A DNA stretch of 64,000 nucleotides, from NCBI GenBank assembly GCA_029851415.1, contig CM056743.1, positions 91,300,501 through 91,364,500 on the forward strand. Reading direction: 5' to 3'. Shown piece by piece: positions 44,027 through 54,944 of this stretch. Numbering within the stretch: the stretch's first letter is position 1; each line of letters opens with the position of its first letter. Both the position numbers and the translations under genes were made by a program. The notes under the pieces were generated by a model, which had not been told where the DNA came from, ran no database searches, and saw only the letters and a program-made list of their open reading frames with translations. Origin of the DNA: Eretmocerus hayati. Taxonomy: Eukaryota > Arthropoda > Insecta > Hymenoptera > Aphelinidae.

Positions 44027-47000
44027 TCATTGGACTCCATCGCGTGAAATTGACTCAGCGATGCCCTGGCCCATGGATGATGTTTCATCAAACAGACGGT
44101 GAAGTTCTGCCTCGCTGCCTTTGAACGTCATGCTGTTGTCGCTCCACATGACCTTGCACAGTCCTCGTCGAGCAGTGAAGCGATGAAACGCAGCCATAAA
44201 AGCCTCGACGGTGAGATCTGAGACCAATTCCAAGTGTATTGCCTTGGTGACCAGGCAGATGAAAAGGGCAACATATGCCTTGACTGTTTTGACGCCACGA
44301 CCACCTGATAGTTTGATGAGGAATGGCCCAGCATAGTCAACGCCGGTGTGGGAGAATGGCCGTGCAGGTCTTGTTCTCACTGCAGGTAGGGGTGCCATCT
44401 GCTGCTCCAAGGTATTGGCGTTGAAGCGTGCACACTTCGTGCATTGACGAATGATGGAGCGAATGACATTGCGTCCCTGTAATATCCAGAATGTTTGGAA
44501 TAAATAATTTTGCACAGATCTCTGACCACTATGTAACGTGACAGTATGTGCCTTCCGAATCAATAGTTTCGTAACATGATGAGATTTAGGCAATATAATC
44601 GGATGTTTTTCAGAATCAGAAAGAAATGAACTTTGAAGTCTGCCTCCTACTCGCAAAAGGCCGTCCGCACCAATGATCGGTAGAAGTTTGCGGAGAGGGC
44701 TGCGATTGGAAACAGACTTCCCAGCCGAAATGTCAAGTATTTCTTGACCGAACGCCTCTCTCTGTACAATCTGAAATAGCAAAGTCTGCCCAGCCTGTAA
44801 CTCACTGGCAGACAGATGAGATTTTTTCTTATCAGGATTGGTGAGGTTATGGCGAAAACGAAGTATCCACGCTAAGATGGCGGACATCTTGTCCAAGGAA
44901 GAAAATTGAAGTAACCAATCTTTCATACCTTGGTCCACCTCTACCAACCAAACCTGTGATTTGTCTTTGGAACGAGCCTCTTGATCAGTTGACTCGACCT
45001 CGATGTTTGTTGGCCACGACGATTCATCCGACTGCAGCCAGGCAGGCCCATTCCACCAAAGTGATGAGTCCTTGAGCTGCAAAGAAGTGCATCCGCGTGA
45101 TGCCAGGTCTGCCGGATTATCAGCTGATCGTACGTGACTCCATACAGCTGTAGGTACAGAAGATACAATTTGACTGACTCGATTAGCAACAAAGGTTTTC
45201 CATTTTGATGGATGAGACTTAAGCCATGCTAAAGTAACTTTAGAATCAGACCAACAGAAAATACTTTTAGGTTGATACTCAAGCATAGGTAAAATGTCTG
45301 CAATTTTCTCAGCGAGAAGGCTCGCAGCACTTAATTCAAGCTTAGCCACACTGATGACCTTAAGTGGGGCAACTCTCGTCTTTGATAACATCAAGCTCGA
45401 TTTGAACACATCCTCGCCAGACGTCACAGCATAAATCACCATTGCGATGGCTCTTTCCGAGGCGTCACAGAACCCATGTAAAGTCCATTCTGCAGTCTTG
45501 ACGGTTCCAAACCAACGAGGGATCCTAATCGACTCCAGCTCGAGAAGTTGATTGCGGTACTCTAACCAGGAATCATGAATGGCTGTTGAAACATGATCAT
45601 CCCAGCCTAGTCCCTGCAACCATAGACACTGTAGAAGCAGCTTTGCTCGAACAAGTACTGGTGCAAGCCAACCTGTCGGATCAAAAAGTTTAGCTGTCTC
45701 TGAAAGAATCAGCCGTTTAGTGTATGATGAAGCAGCAGCAGGGAGGTCAATCCTGAAACAAAAGGCATCTTCTTTTGGGATCCAACGAAGACCTAAAGTG
45801 GAGACAACTTCAGTCTCACTTAGCTCTCGATCTCCTTGAAGTTGATCCTCAGCTGGAATGCTCGGCAACAGATCAGCATGATTTGCAGCCCACTTGTCCA
45901 CTTTCATACCTGCTGATTCAAGGATGCTTATCACCTCCGCTCGCTTCTGCTCAGCTTCCTGCAAGGAGTCTCCCCCGGCTAAAGAATCGTCGACATAACG
46001 ATTTTTACGGAAACACTCCGAACCTAAAGGAAACTTGAACTCTTCATCATCAGCAAGTTGCAATAAACACATATTGGCGTGGAACGGAGCGGAACCAGTT
46101 CCATAAGTGACTGTGAGAAGCCTGATGACAACAAGAGCATCCTCAGCAGTCCACCAAATGCGTTGCCAGTCTACATCATCAGAATGTACAAGAAACTGAC
46201 GAAACATTTTCACAATATCACAAGTAAATGCAAATTTGTAAAAACACCACCTCATGATAATGACGGTAATGTCTTCCTGTAATTTTGGGCCTATATGAAG
46301 GAAAGTATTCAATGAATTACCTGCCGAGTCTTTCTGAGAGGCATTGGAGACAACCCTAATCTTTTTTGAATCCTTTTTAAAAACAGGATGATGAGGAAGA
46401 TAATAGGATTGCTTTTTGTTTACCTCATTTGCCGGTACAACTTCCATGTGACCCAGGCAGGCGTACTCGTCCATGAATTCAATATAGGCTTCAGCAAGCT
46501 CTGGTTGTCTTGCGAAGCGCTTCTGTAAACGAAGAATGCAGGCACGAGCGATGTCTTCCGAGTCATGAAATGAAGGTGTCCCGTTGAAGGGCAAACGGAC
46601 AACAAACCGCCCGTCTGCATCACGCTCGTGGGTCGTTTTGAAATGCTGCATACACTCTTCCTCTGCTGGCGTAAGCCGAGACGCTTTTGGACCTTCATCA
46701 ATCTCCCATAGGCGAGCCACAGCTGCAGACAACTCCTGATCAACAGCGCAATGATGCACTGAAGTAAAATCTTGAGTTGCAGCATCTGACGACCCTGTGC
46801 TGCCCATGAGCACCCAACCAAAAACGGAGTTGAAAGCCACAGGTGAATTTGTGCAATGCGGATTACATCGCTTCTCAGCAAAAACGGTGGCACCAAAGAT
46901 CGCTGAGTTGAGGATGCAGTCCACTCGACCCGGTGTTCCAAAGTGCAGATCGGCCAACTGGAGGCCCTCCAAGTGCGGCCAGCCCTTGTCTTCCACCATC

Positions 47001-48700
47001 CGCTGAGGCAACAGTTTCGAAAGCCGGTTGAGCACAAGTGCTGAGAATTGCAATGAAAATTCAGGATTTTTCATAGATTTTAGAGTGAGATTTACTCTAG
47101 CCTTGGACACTGTCGGGCTACCCGCACCAGAGAGAGTGACACACACTTTCTCTTTGGCGAGCCCTAGAAGATTGACCATATGCTCAGAAATGATAAATGT
47201 TTCAGCGCAAGAGTCGAGCAAAACTCTTGCCGTTACCCTTGATCCCTCGGCAGACTCGAGGATGACAACTGCTGTGGACAGAAGCTGCTGACTGCCACAT
47301 GACACTGTATACGTGTGAGTAGTGTCCGTTGGGGTTGATGCCGGCGCGCTTTTCGAGGTGCTGGGCTGCGATGACGAACCACGTCCACCCGTGCCACTCT
47401 CGATGTGCAGCTTGGTGTGATGCGCAGCTCCGCAGACCATGCAGTTGTATTTGGACTTGCAGTCCTGGGTAGCGTGCCGAGATCCGAGGCAGTTGAGGCA
47501 AAGCTTCTCTTTCTTCACGAAATCCATGCGCTGAGCCGGTGTCTTGGCTGTAAATTCGGAACATTTGTTAATAAAATGATCACCTTTGCACAAGGAACAA
47601 TCACTTTTATTTTTATTCTGAGATTTATTGTTGGGGACTGTGACGTGTACTGAGGCACTGTCATGAGCCTTGTTCCCTGGCTTGCCTGAATTGGCAGAGT
47701 GACCAGAGGCCGGTTTCTGGGAATTGTTGTTGGACTGCGAGCTAGCCGAAGCAGCTCGAGCCTTGTCAGCTTCTACGAGATCGAGAGAACGAATTCTCGT
47801 TCCCAAAAACATCTCAAAATTAGCAAATTCGGGGAAAGCATTTGCCCCGCTGGTTTCATTACTTTTGACCCAATCAGTTCTAGTCTGCTGCGGAAGCTTG
47901 CATTCAATGGCATGAATCAATATTACATCCCAATGTTCGACTGGCAATTTTAGATCTTTGAAAACCGCGATGCTCTCTTTGACTACATTCAATAATTTGC
48001 TGATGTGAGAGCTGGTTTCTTGCTTAGAAGTAGGTAAGCGAGACAACTCATGCATTTGAGTTGAAAATTGCAGCCAATTATTACCGTAACGGTTACAAAG
48101 CGCTTGCCACGCACAATTAAAATCAGTTGCAGCACCATTAAAACCCTTCAGATTATCCGCTGCACTGCCCTCTAAAGCCTCAGAAAGATAATGAAATTTT
48201 AAGGAATCGTCCGAGGTCTTATCTTTGACGACCAGAGATTCAAAACGCGTTTTCCAGAAATTCCACTCTAATTGATTCCCCGAAAATTTGGGAATTTTTA
48301 TGCGCTCTCGATGAGAGCTGAGGGACTGTGATGCATGGACTTGTAGGGGCTGCTGCGGTAGATTTTGATGGTGAAAGGGCTGTGCAGATGCGGGGCTAGT
48401 CTCTTGCAGACGAGCCGAAAGCCAAGATTTTGCATCTAGATATGCATTAAGAACGTCCGTATACACGTCCATCTTATAATAGGAACTGTCTTTCTTCACA
48501 TCCTTGAAGGGCCCGAGTAATAAGTCCCGATCCTCGAATTTATCCCAACATTTGTCGAGAATTTGTTGCCGGTTAATATAATCAGCATATTGCAAGGGAT
48601 TCGCAGTATCAAGCCACTGCGTATTCTTGACAAAATTCTTGATATTTTCCAAGGAGCGCACTTGGCGCAAGACCTCGTCATCGAAATTAACTGTCCCCAT
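44027..48700 (-). CDS. pol: BEL/Pao Gag-Pol polyprotein (1557 aa to first stop)
   Basis: Gag occupies residues about 1-440: a DUF1759-type capsid region (KIPKFSGNQLEWNFW near 135-149) and three zinc knuckles (C368.., C401.., C420..). The protease active site is LLDSC at D496. RT has D828 (CDIVKMFRQ) and the YVDD box at 902-905. RNase H has D1079, E1122, D1152 and D1198. The integrase has an HHCC zinc domain at about 1374-1423 and catalytic D1455 and D1521. Gag and Pol share one frame, as usual for BEL/Pao. The start is ATG 48698-48700, the first Met before the conserved region. The frame ends early at TGA 44027-44029. All visible catalytic residues before it are intact, which suggests recent activity. 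Confidence 0.95.
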   Translation of the reverse strand: MGTVNFDDEVLRQVRSLENIKNFVKNTQWLDTANPLQYADYINRQQILDKCWDKFEDRDLLLGPFKDVKKDSSYYKMDVYTDVLNAYLDAKSWLSARLQETSPASAQPFHHQNLPQQPLQVHASQSLSSHRERIKIPKFSGNQLEWNFWKTRFESLVVKDKTSDDSLKFHYLSEALEGSAADNLKGFNGAATDFNCAWQALCNRYGNNWLQFSTQMHELSRLPTSKQETSSHISKLLNVVKESIAVFKDLKLPVEHWDVILIHAIECKLPQQTRTDWVKSNETSGANAFPEFANFEMFLGTRIRSLDLVEADKARAASASSQSNNNSQKPASGHSANSGKPGNKAHDSASVHVTVPNNKSQNKNKSDCSLCKGDHFINKCSEFTAKTPAQRMDFVKKEKLCLNCLGSRHATQDCKSKYNCMVCGAAHHTKLHIESGTGGRGSSSQPSTSKSAPASTPTDTTHTYTVSCGSQQLLSTAVVILESAEGSRVTARVLLDSCAETFIISEHMVNLLGLAKEKVCVTLSGAGSPTVSKARVNLTLKSMKNPEFSLQFSALVLNRLSKLLPQRMVEDKGWPHLEGLQLADLHFGTPGRVDCILNSAIFGATVFAEKRCNPHCTNSPVAFNSVFGWVLMGSTGSSDAATQDFTSVHHCAVDQELSAAVARLWEIDEGPKASRLTPAEEECMQHFKTTHERDADGRFVVRLPFNGTPSFHDSEDIARACILRLQKRFARQPELAEAYIEFMDEYACLGHMEVVPANEVNKKQSYYLPHHPVFKKDSKKIRVVSNASQKDSAGNSLNTFLHIGPKLQEDITVIIMRWCFYKFAFTCDIVKMFRQFLVHSDDVDWQRIWWTAEDALVVIRLLTVTYGTGSAPFHANMCLLQLADDEEFKFPLGSECFRKNRYVDDSLAGGDSLQEAEQKRAEVISILESAGMKVDKWAANHADLLPSIPAEDQLQGDRELSETEVVSTLGLRWIPKEDAFCFRIDLPAAASSYTKRLILSETAKLFDPTGWLAPVLVRAKLLLQCLWLQGLGWDDHVSTAIHDSWLEYRNQLLELESIRIPRWFGTVKTAEWTLHGFCDASERAIAMVIYAVTSGEDVFKSSLMLSKTRVAPLKVISVAKLELSAASLLAEKIADILPMLEYQPKSIFCWSDSKVTLAWLKSHPSKWKTFVANRVSQIVSSVPTAVWSHVRSADNPADLASRGCTSLQLKDSSLWWNGPAWLQSDESSWPTNIEVESTDQEARSKDKSQVWLVEVDQGMKDWLLQFSSLDKMSAILAWILRFRHNLTNPDKKKSHLSASELQAGQTLLFQIVQREAFGQEILDISAGKSVSNRSPLRKLLPIIGADGLLRVGGRLQSSFLSDSEKHPIILPKSHHVTKLLIRKAHTVTLHSGQRSVQNYLFQTFWILQGRNVIRSIIRQCTKCARFNANTLEQQMAPLPAVRTRPARPFSHTGVDYAGPFLIKLSGGRGVKTVKAYVALFICLVTKAIHLELVSDLTVEAFMAAFHRFTARRGLCKVMWSDNSMTFKGSEAELHRLFDETSSMGQGIAESISRDGVQ

Positions 48701-49634
48701 TGTAGAATTGAACGTGAAATAAAAATGAAAGATCTAAACAGAATATATGCCAGTCGACCTTGCAAGGAGCAAACAGCTATTAAAACGAACCGAATCTCAA
48801 ATTGCAAGGGAGGGAGGGTGGGTGCTTTTTCCTCACGACGATCCGACGATGAAAAAATATATAGTACTTCTGCTAATGCAGATGAACCACAGCTGTGCCG
48901 TATAGAATAGCAAAGGTTCACGCCTTCGCTGTATCGTTCACTCACACGAGTGAACTCGAAGACGTGTCTATGACTGCTGCACAGCTGAGGTCATAAAGTA
49001 AACAAGGCGAGCATGAAAACGCGCTCGGGGCGCGATCACCTGATCGCCCGCGCTGCTGCGCGAGCGAGAACCGATGAGCTGCCGATGAACGGGCTGGACT
49101 CGCTCGATGCCTGCTGCCCGCACGCCGATGCCGATGTGTGCGGTGAGGTGAGAGGCGGGGAGTGACCCCCCGCGCCGCCCGCCTTGGTAGCCTCGCTGCT
49201 GAGCCTCTGAAGCAGGAAAGGGAGACACCGAGACGATGGTTCGTACGGGTCCCGCGTGCCTCCTGGTGCTGGCGCTCGCCAACCGCTTCTTCAGGAACTC
49301 GATGAGGACTATGCCTGATGAAGCTCGTGCACCTTCGCCAAAGATGCAACGAGATGCCTGCACACGCACTAAGATGTGCTTGTATTGCACAAACACTGGA
49401 ACTGTGCACTTGACACGTGCACCAAAAGTTCACTTCCACGACACTCACTGCACTCGCGAATTCCACGCCGTGGAATATTTGCGACGAGTGCGCGCGGAAA
49501 CTCTAGCGCGCGAGTTAGATTTAGCGGGAAATCGCGATCGGGTGATCTACCCAGCTCGCTCGACTCTCTCTGGCTGAATCTTCAGCCTAAAAGCCCGCAC
49601 ACTCAGCCAGAGCCCTTTTCCATGGCACTGGATA
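48701..49634. other. BEL/Pao 5' untranslated leader
   Basis: About 930 bp between the primer site and gag-pol; GC-rich with chance frames on both strands (for example 48968-49396 minus). No coding motifs. Confidence 0.6.
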
Positions 49635-49651
49635 TCCGGCTCGAAGGACCA
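49635..49651 (-). other. Primer binding site, tRNA-Tyr
   Basis: On the minus strand TGGTCCTTCGAGCCGGA lies 5 nt inside the 5' LTR. The plus strand TCCGGCTCGAAGGACCA is the 3' end, with CCA, of animal tRNA-Tyr as I recall it. Confidence 0.75.
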
Positions 49652-49656
49652 AAAAA

Positions 49657-50126
49657 TGTGTGTGCAAGAGCATCACACGCCTCGTAACTTGGGATGGCTG
49701 AGGGCCGAGAGAGGAGAAAAAGAGCAGGGCAGAAATAATTACTCGCGATTTCACCTTAAAATAACTGATTACGTTTATTAAAAACGCCTACGCTAAATCT
49801 AACTAAATCCACGCGAAAGAACTAGAGAGTTGAACAATTTACAACTTGAACTATAAAAAAAAATCTACTGTGATAAATTCAACAACGAACAAAAAAAGCT
49901 GGCGTGCGCGGGAAAAGCTCGTGAGCTGCGCTTACGCAAAGTAATGCTCACGAGCGGGCCGTCGGATCGCAACTACTCCAAATTGCGCGGAAAAGGACCA
50001 AAAGTGCGGTTCGCGGGCCGTGTGCAAATCACGTGAGGTGAGTTCAACGGCCTGAGCGTGGAGAAATTTGGAGTTTTCTAGAAGCATTTAGAATTCAAAT
50101 TTAAATAGACGTGAACGGCTCAAACA
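49657..50126 (-). repeat. 5' LTR of the BEL/Pao element
   Basis: 470 bp; see partner at 42592-43060. Followed by the AACAT duplication. Confidence 0.95.
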
Positions 50127-50131
50127 AACAT

Positions 50132-50825
50132 AACATCTGACTCCAAAAAGTTCACCCGTTTACTGCACCATTTAGATGGACAATTTGTCACCGAAAAAAT
50201 CGGTAATCTGATAAGAATGACGCCATTGGGCAGTAAGTATGAAATAATAAAAAAAGCGGTATTAGAAGAGCTGAAAGGCATTGTAAGCCAAGCGCATCGT
50301 AGGCTGATCAGCACAAAACTGGCTCCCAACCAGAAGCCATCACAGTTTCTCGAGCAGATGGAGTCTGCCAACGCGGACTTGAGTCCTCAGTTCATCAGAA
50401 ATCTGTGGAATACACATTTACCTCCACATGTACAGCTGGCATTGGCCAGCATGCAAAATGCCTCAGATCAGGAGGCAGCTGAGGTTGCAGACAATGCAGC
50501 GGAGCTGAGAGCAGATGCATTCCACATCAACGCTATAAGCAACTCGAAAGCTGAAACGAAATGGATGACTCAAGCAGAAGTCCTTCTCAAGATCCAGGAC
50601 CAATTGAACGACCTTGCCAAGAAGGTTAAGAAGATGTCTAGGTCGAGGTCAAATTCTCGCCCCAAATCTCCGTCGGCCAAAGGTAAAGATGGAGAACCAC
50701 GAAAACTCAGACATCCCGGGACCACCTTGATAAACGGTAAGAAAATTTGTTGATATCATGACCAGCATAAAGAAACTGCACGTTTTTGTGGAGAACCAGA
50801 TGAGTGCGAGTGGACAAAAAACTAG
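50132..50825 (+). pseudogene. gag: Gypsy Gag, 3' part, with a premature TGA
   Basis: The capsid continues in phase (KFTRLLHHLDGQF, LRIL-type helices, SQFLEQMESANADLSP, LPPHVQLALASM) to a basic linker (SRSRSNSRPKSPSAKGK) and LINGKKIC. A TGA at 50751-50753 stands where related Gags have Trp in CWYH. In the same frame the zinc-finger-like YHDQHKETARFCGEPDECEW follows and ends at TAG 50823-50825, just after the frameshift heptamer. Thus one nonsense change removes the nucleocapsid end. Confidence 0.85.
50816..50822 (+). other. -1 ribosomal frameshift heptamer A_AAA_AAC
   Basis: In the gag frame the codons read ACA AAA AAC TAG, which places A AAA AAC exactly in X XXY YYZ register, one codon before the gag stop. 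The -1 frame continues CTA GTT GCG into the protease region of pol (LVASLELAA). A downstream stimulatory structure was not worked out. Confidence 0.85.
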
Positions 50826-53800
50826 TTGCGTCGCTCGAGTTAGCGGCGATCGGTGACGCAAATGCGTTCCGCCGCATTTTCTTGACAGACTTAGAGACTA
50901 GAAATTTATACCTGGTTGACTCTGGCGCATACGTCTCGGTCATACCCGTGACCAGCGTCACCATAAAAGAAAAAGTGGCCGACCACAAATTATTCGCGCC
51001 TAATGGAACAGTAATTCCATGGTTTGGTGAGCGTCATATAAGTCTCGATTTTGGTTTCAGGAGACCACATGAAGGATACTTCCATATAGCAGACGTCCCT
51101 TATGGAATCCTAGGAGCAGATTTCCTAGGACGCTGGCAGCTGATCCCAGATATCAGCACCTGCACCGTCATGGACAAGGAGACAAAGATAGTCCGACGAG
51201 GATACGCAGCTCCTGCCACAATTCAAGGAATATCCGTCATAGACAAATCGAATAAGGCTGCACCGATTCTTGCAGATTTTTCTGAAATCACAGAAGGTCC
51301 GCGGGATATCAAACCGCGTGTTAAAGCCAAAACGCTCCACCACATAAACACTGTAGGACCGCCTATTGCTGCTAGGCCGAGACGCCTCCCATCAAAAAAG
51401 CTGGAGATAGCTCAAGAACTATTTAAGCAGATGATGGAAGACGGTGTCGCGCACAGGTCAAAAAGTCAGTATGCAAGTCCACTACATATGGCCCAAAAAG
51501 CAAATGGCGAATGGCGTCCATGTGGTGATTACAGAGGCATAAATGCCCAAACTGTCCCAGACAAATATCCAGTGAAAAATTTCCTGGATTTGAGCAGAGT
51601 AGTTCGAGGTAAGCGATTTTTTTCCTAACTCGACTTGAAAAAAGCATTCAACCAGATAGACAATGCACCTGAGGATATTCCAAAAACGGCTGTCATAACA
51701 CCGTTTAGTTCATTTGAATTTCTGAAAATGATGTTCGGAATGATGAATGCTACCCCAACCTTCCAGAGACATATGGATGAAGTGTTTCTTGGTTTAGAAG
51801 ATGACGTTTTTTGCAGTATTGTTGATGTCTTAGTGGCATCAAAAGACGAAGAGTCCCACGAAAAAATCTTGAGAATAGTCTTCGAAAGATTACGTGACTA
51901 TGGGTTGCGGGTCAATGCTGACAAATGTGTTTTCTTCGTTCAGGAGATAGACTTCTGGGGCCATCATGTATCAGAGAAAGGAGTAGAACCATTGAAAAAT
52001 AAGGTAAAGGCCGTTCTCGAATTTGAGAAACCCAAAACCTTATCAGATCTCAACAAGTTCATGGGAGTAATCAATTACTATAGGCGGTTTGTCAAAGACG
52101 CTGCCACTGCCCAGTCGCCTCTATACAAGCTGCTCCAGGGAGTCAAGAAAAAAGACAACCGTCCTGTACCATGGGACGAGGAAACAAACGCAGCTTTCGG
52201 AAAATGCAAGCAAAATCTTGCAAATGCAACGCTGTTAGCTCATCAAGACCCGGAAGCACCTCTGCGCATATCTTCAGACGCATCTGCCATGGCTATGGGA
52301 GCAGTGCTGGAGCAGAAGGTCAATGATGAATGGCAACCTCTTGGATTTTTCTCTGAAAAATTCAACAAAGCAGAACAAAATTACAGCACATATGACCGTG
52401 AGTTAGCTGCTTTGTACCATGCTGTAAGATTTTTCAAAGGAATGATTGAAGGTTGTGAACTACAACTGCGTGTGGATCAAAAGCCAATCACTTATGCATT
52501 CGTGCAGAAAGCTGACAGGCCTTCACCGCGGCAACAGAGGCACCTCAGCTTCATCAGCGAATTCTGCACTGACGTCAGATACGTGACAAGTGAGGATAAT
52601 GAGGTGGCAGATGCTCTATCGCGTGCAGCAGTGGACGCTATCAGAATGCCCTCAATCATAGACTTCAGCCAACTGTCCCAAGCTCAGAACGATGATGAGG
52701 AATTGCAGCATCTTCTTCAAAACAAAGATAACACATCGCTCAAGCTGCACAAACTAAGCTATGGTCCGGATCATCAAGGCATCTATTGCGACGTCAGTAC
52801 AGGAGATACTCGACCTTACGTACCCGTTGTTTTCAGAAAAAAAGTATTTGATGCACTGCACGGATTAGCCCATCCTGGCCCTAAACCTTCTGTTAAAATC
52901 ATCTGCCAGCGATATGTCTGGCCTAGGATGAACAAACAGATAACCAAATGGACCAAAGAATGTGTGCCATGCCAACGTTCCAAAACCGCACGCCACAACG
53001 TGCTCCAACCAAAAGCATTCAAAGAACCAGATCAGCGCTTTGATCATGTGCATATAGACATTGTGGGACCTTTACCTAGATCTCAAGGGTATGAGTACTG
53101 TTTGACGATGATTGATCGTTTCACGCGCTGGCCAGAAGCAATTCCCATCAAAGATATCACAGCACGAACAGTTGCAGATGCATTCTACACGCATTGGGTA
53201 TCTCGATATGGAACTCCAGAAGTCATTACGCATGATCAAGGTTCACGATTTGAATCAGCTCTCTTTGCAGCACTGGCAAAAATGAAAGCGAGTGACAGGA
53301 AACACACGACTCCATATCATCCTGCTGCCAATGGAATGATTGAGCGCTGGCATCGCACTGTCAAGGCAGCCATCCGCTGTTATGCATCACAAGACTGGGT
53401 GCCACTTCTCCCACCAATACTGTTGGGACTTCGCAGTGTTTACAAAGAAGAATTGGGAGGCTGTCCAGCTCAATTCCTCTATGGAACAAACTTGCGTTTG
53501 CCAGGAGAGTTTTTCACACATGAAGACCCGCCTATGGATCCTCAATCGTTTTCGGAGCCACTCCGACTTCATATGCGAGAGATACGTCCAGTTCCAGCTG
53601 CACATCACTGCAGAAGAAAAGTCTTCTGGTACAAAGACCTATATACTTGCTCACACGTGTTCATGCAAAAAGGAGCAAAGAACACTTCATTGGATCAGCC
53701 GTATGCAGGACCATTCAAAGTCATACGCAGAATAGACGACAGAGTTTTTGTAATTGACGTCCAAGGTCGTGAAGTAACCATCAACGTTGAGCGTCTGAAA

Positions 53801-54079
53801 CCAGCACACATAACTTTTTCAGAGCTAGAGCAAGCAAACTCTAAACCATTCTCAAATGATCACAGTTATGCTAGAGCTCCGTTGTCGTCCAATATGTTAC
53901 AAACTCAGCCATCAATAAGTTCTCAACCTCAGTCTGTGGTATCAACGAATGCTCGGAATCCTGCAACGAGCAATTCATCTTCATCAGTTCCTGTTCCAGT
54001 TCCTGTATCCAGCGACGCTACACGTAGCGCTCCTCTACGTACTCACGAAAATAAGAAGAAGAAAGTGTCGTTCAAGTGA
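50823..54079 (+). pseudogene. pol: Gypsy Pol (protease, RT, RNase H, integrase) with one stop and a lost RT motif
   Basis: Protease: LVDSGAYVSVIP near 50910. RT begins near 51450 (PLHMAQKANGEWRPCGDYR) and is cut by TAA 51626-51628, just before LDLKKAFNQI (motif A). The YxDD box is SIVD (51815-51826), so its Tyr and first Asp are gone. RNase H keeps SSDAS, YDRELAAL, LRVDQKP and ADALSR. The integrase keeps a zinc domain and D475, D534, E570 (numbered from codon 51635), followed by a GPY/F-type module (YAGPFKVIRR). The frame is otherwise continuous to TGA 54077-54079. The element is reverse-transcriptase dead but has an intact integrase domain. Confidence 0.9.
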
Positions 54080-54695
54080 AATGTTATCATTCAAGTGCTT
54101 TTGAATGCAATAGTGTATTGTGGTGCTCAGTGACATACCCAAAAAAGAAAAGAAAATAGAGACTGTAAGCAAATATTTCCATGACAAGAATATGATTTCC
54201 CGACAAAAATCCAAAGGCAATTCAAAGTTTTTCATCGTCCTATCTCCAATCTAGCAAGTATAAAGTCATTTTAGATTCTTAAGGTGCTATAGCACAACCA
54301 AATACCTCAGTGGTCAGACGGTTCAAAATTTGATTCTTTTCAAATGAAAATATTTATTTTGTACCTAAAGTTACCAATTTGAGAAGCATTCACCACGTAC
54401 TCAACGTGTAGTATTTCCTAAGTTCAGTATTTCCGAAGAAATAGCAGCTGAAAAGTTGTATTCCTGGAACTCAATAATGTTCCTGACCAAATATTCCTAA
54501 CAAAGAGTAATTTTTAACAAAGATCAAAAGATTTTCGGGCGAGTCATTTGAAAAATACAACAGAGAAAGCGTAAAATCGATTTTGTGCCTCTTGAAGTTG
54601 TAGAAGAAATTTTCAGGTCAGCGAGACCGCTTGACAATGTTCAAAATATTGTCTATCAAATAATTTTCCCCATTGCCTTCATTGAGGGGGGCCTG
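54080..54695. other. Gypsy 3' untranslated region
   Basis: AT-rich, no env frame; ends in a GAGGGGGGCC polypurine tract at about 54685-54694. Confidence 0.6.
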
Positions 54696-54944
54696 TGTAG
54701 GGTACGGCTTCTCCGTTCCCCTTACTCTGTGGCTCTCTCTCCCCTCACGTGCCTTCTCCCCGCATCGCCCGGCATGCGCCAGCTCGCTGCGCCGAGCATC
54801 AGATCTTCCTGGCCCTCGGCCATGTACACATATATTTGAATACATAGCTTTATATTAATCTATGGTGTACATAACCTTACTTTACACCCAAATCACTACT
54901 CACGAGTGACTGAATAAATAATTGTGGAGCCTCTAGAGCCCACA
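54696..54944 (+). repeat. 3' LTR of the Gypsy element
   Basis: 249 bp, same boundaries as the 5' copy. Confidence 0.9.

Larger units (their letters stand above)
42592..50126 (-). mobile_element. BEL/Pao retrotransposon nested in Gypsy gag
   Basis: LTRs at 42592-43060 (469 bp) and 49657-50126 (470 bp) begin TGTGTGTGCAAGAG and end GGCTCAAACA in the plus orientation; they differ at about five sites. AACAT is duplicated at 42587-42591 and 50127-50131. The element is transcribed on the minus strand: 5' LTR on the right, tRNA-Tyr primer site, about 930 bp leader, gag-pol 43547-48700 with one stop, then a polypurine tract (AATGAGGCGGGCGGTA on the minus strand) at the left LTR. Confidence 0.95.
41182..54944 (+). 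mobile_element. LTR retrotransposon 2: Ty3/Gypsy element containing a nested BEL/Pao
   Basis: Two 249-bp LTRs (41182-41430, 54696-54944) start TGTAGGGTACGG and end AGAGCCCACA, differing at about half a dozen sites. The primer site matches tRNA-Trp. Gag, a -1 frameshift site, protease, RT, RNase H and integrase follow in order, then a polypurine tract (GAGGGGGGCC) before the 3' LTR. Without the nested element it is about 6.2 kb. No matching target duplication is visible (TTAAG versus TGAGC). No env is present. Confidence 0.9.

Noticed and set aside
48942..49577. Overlapping frames on both strands in the BEL/Pao leader
   Set aside because: GC-rich untranslated leader; no gag or other domain, and the real Gag starts at 48700.
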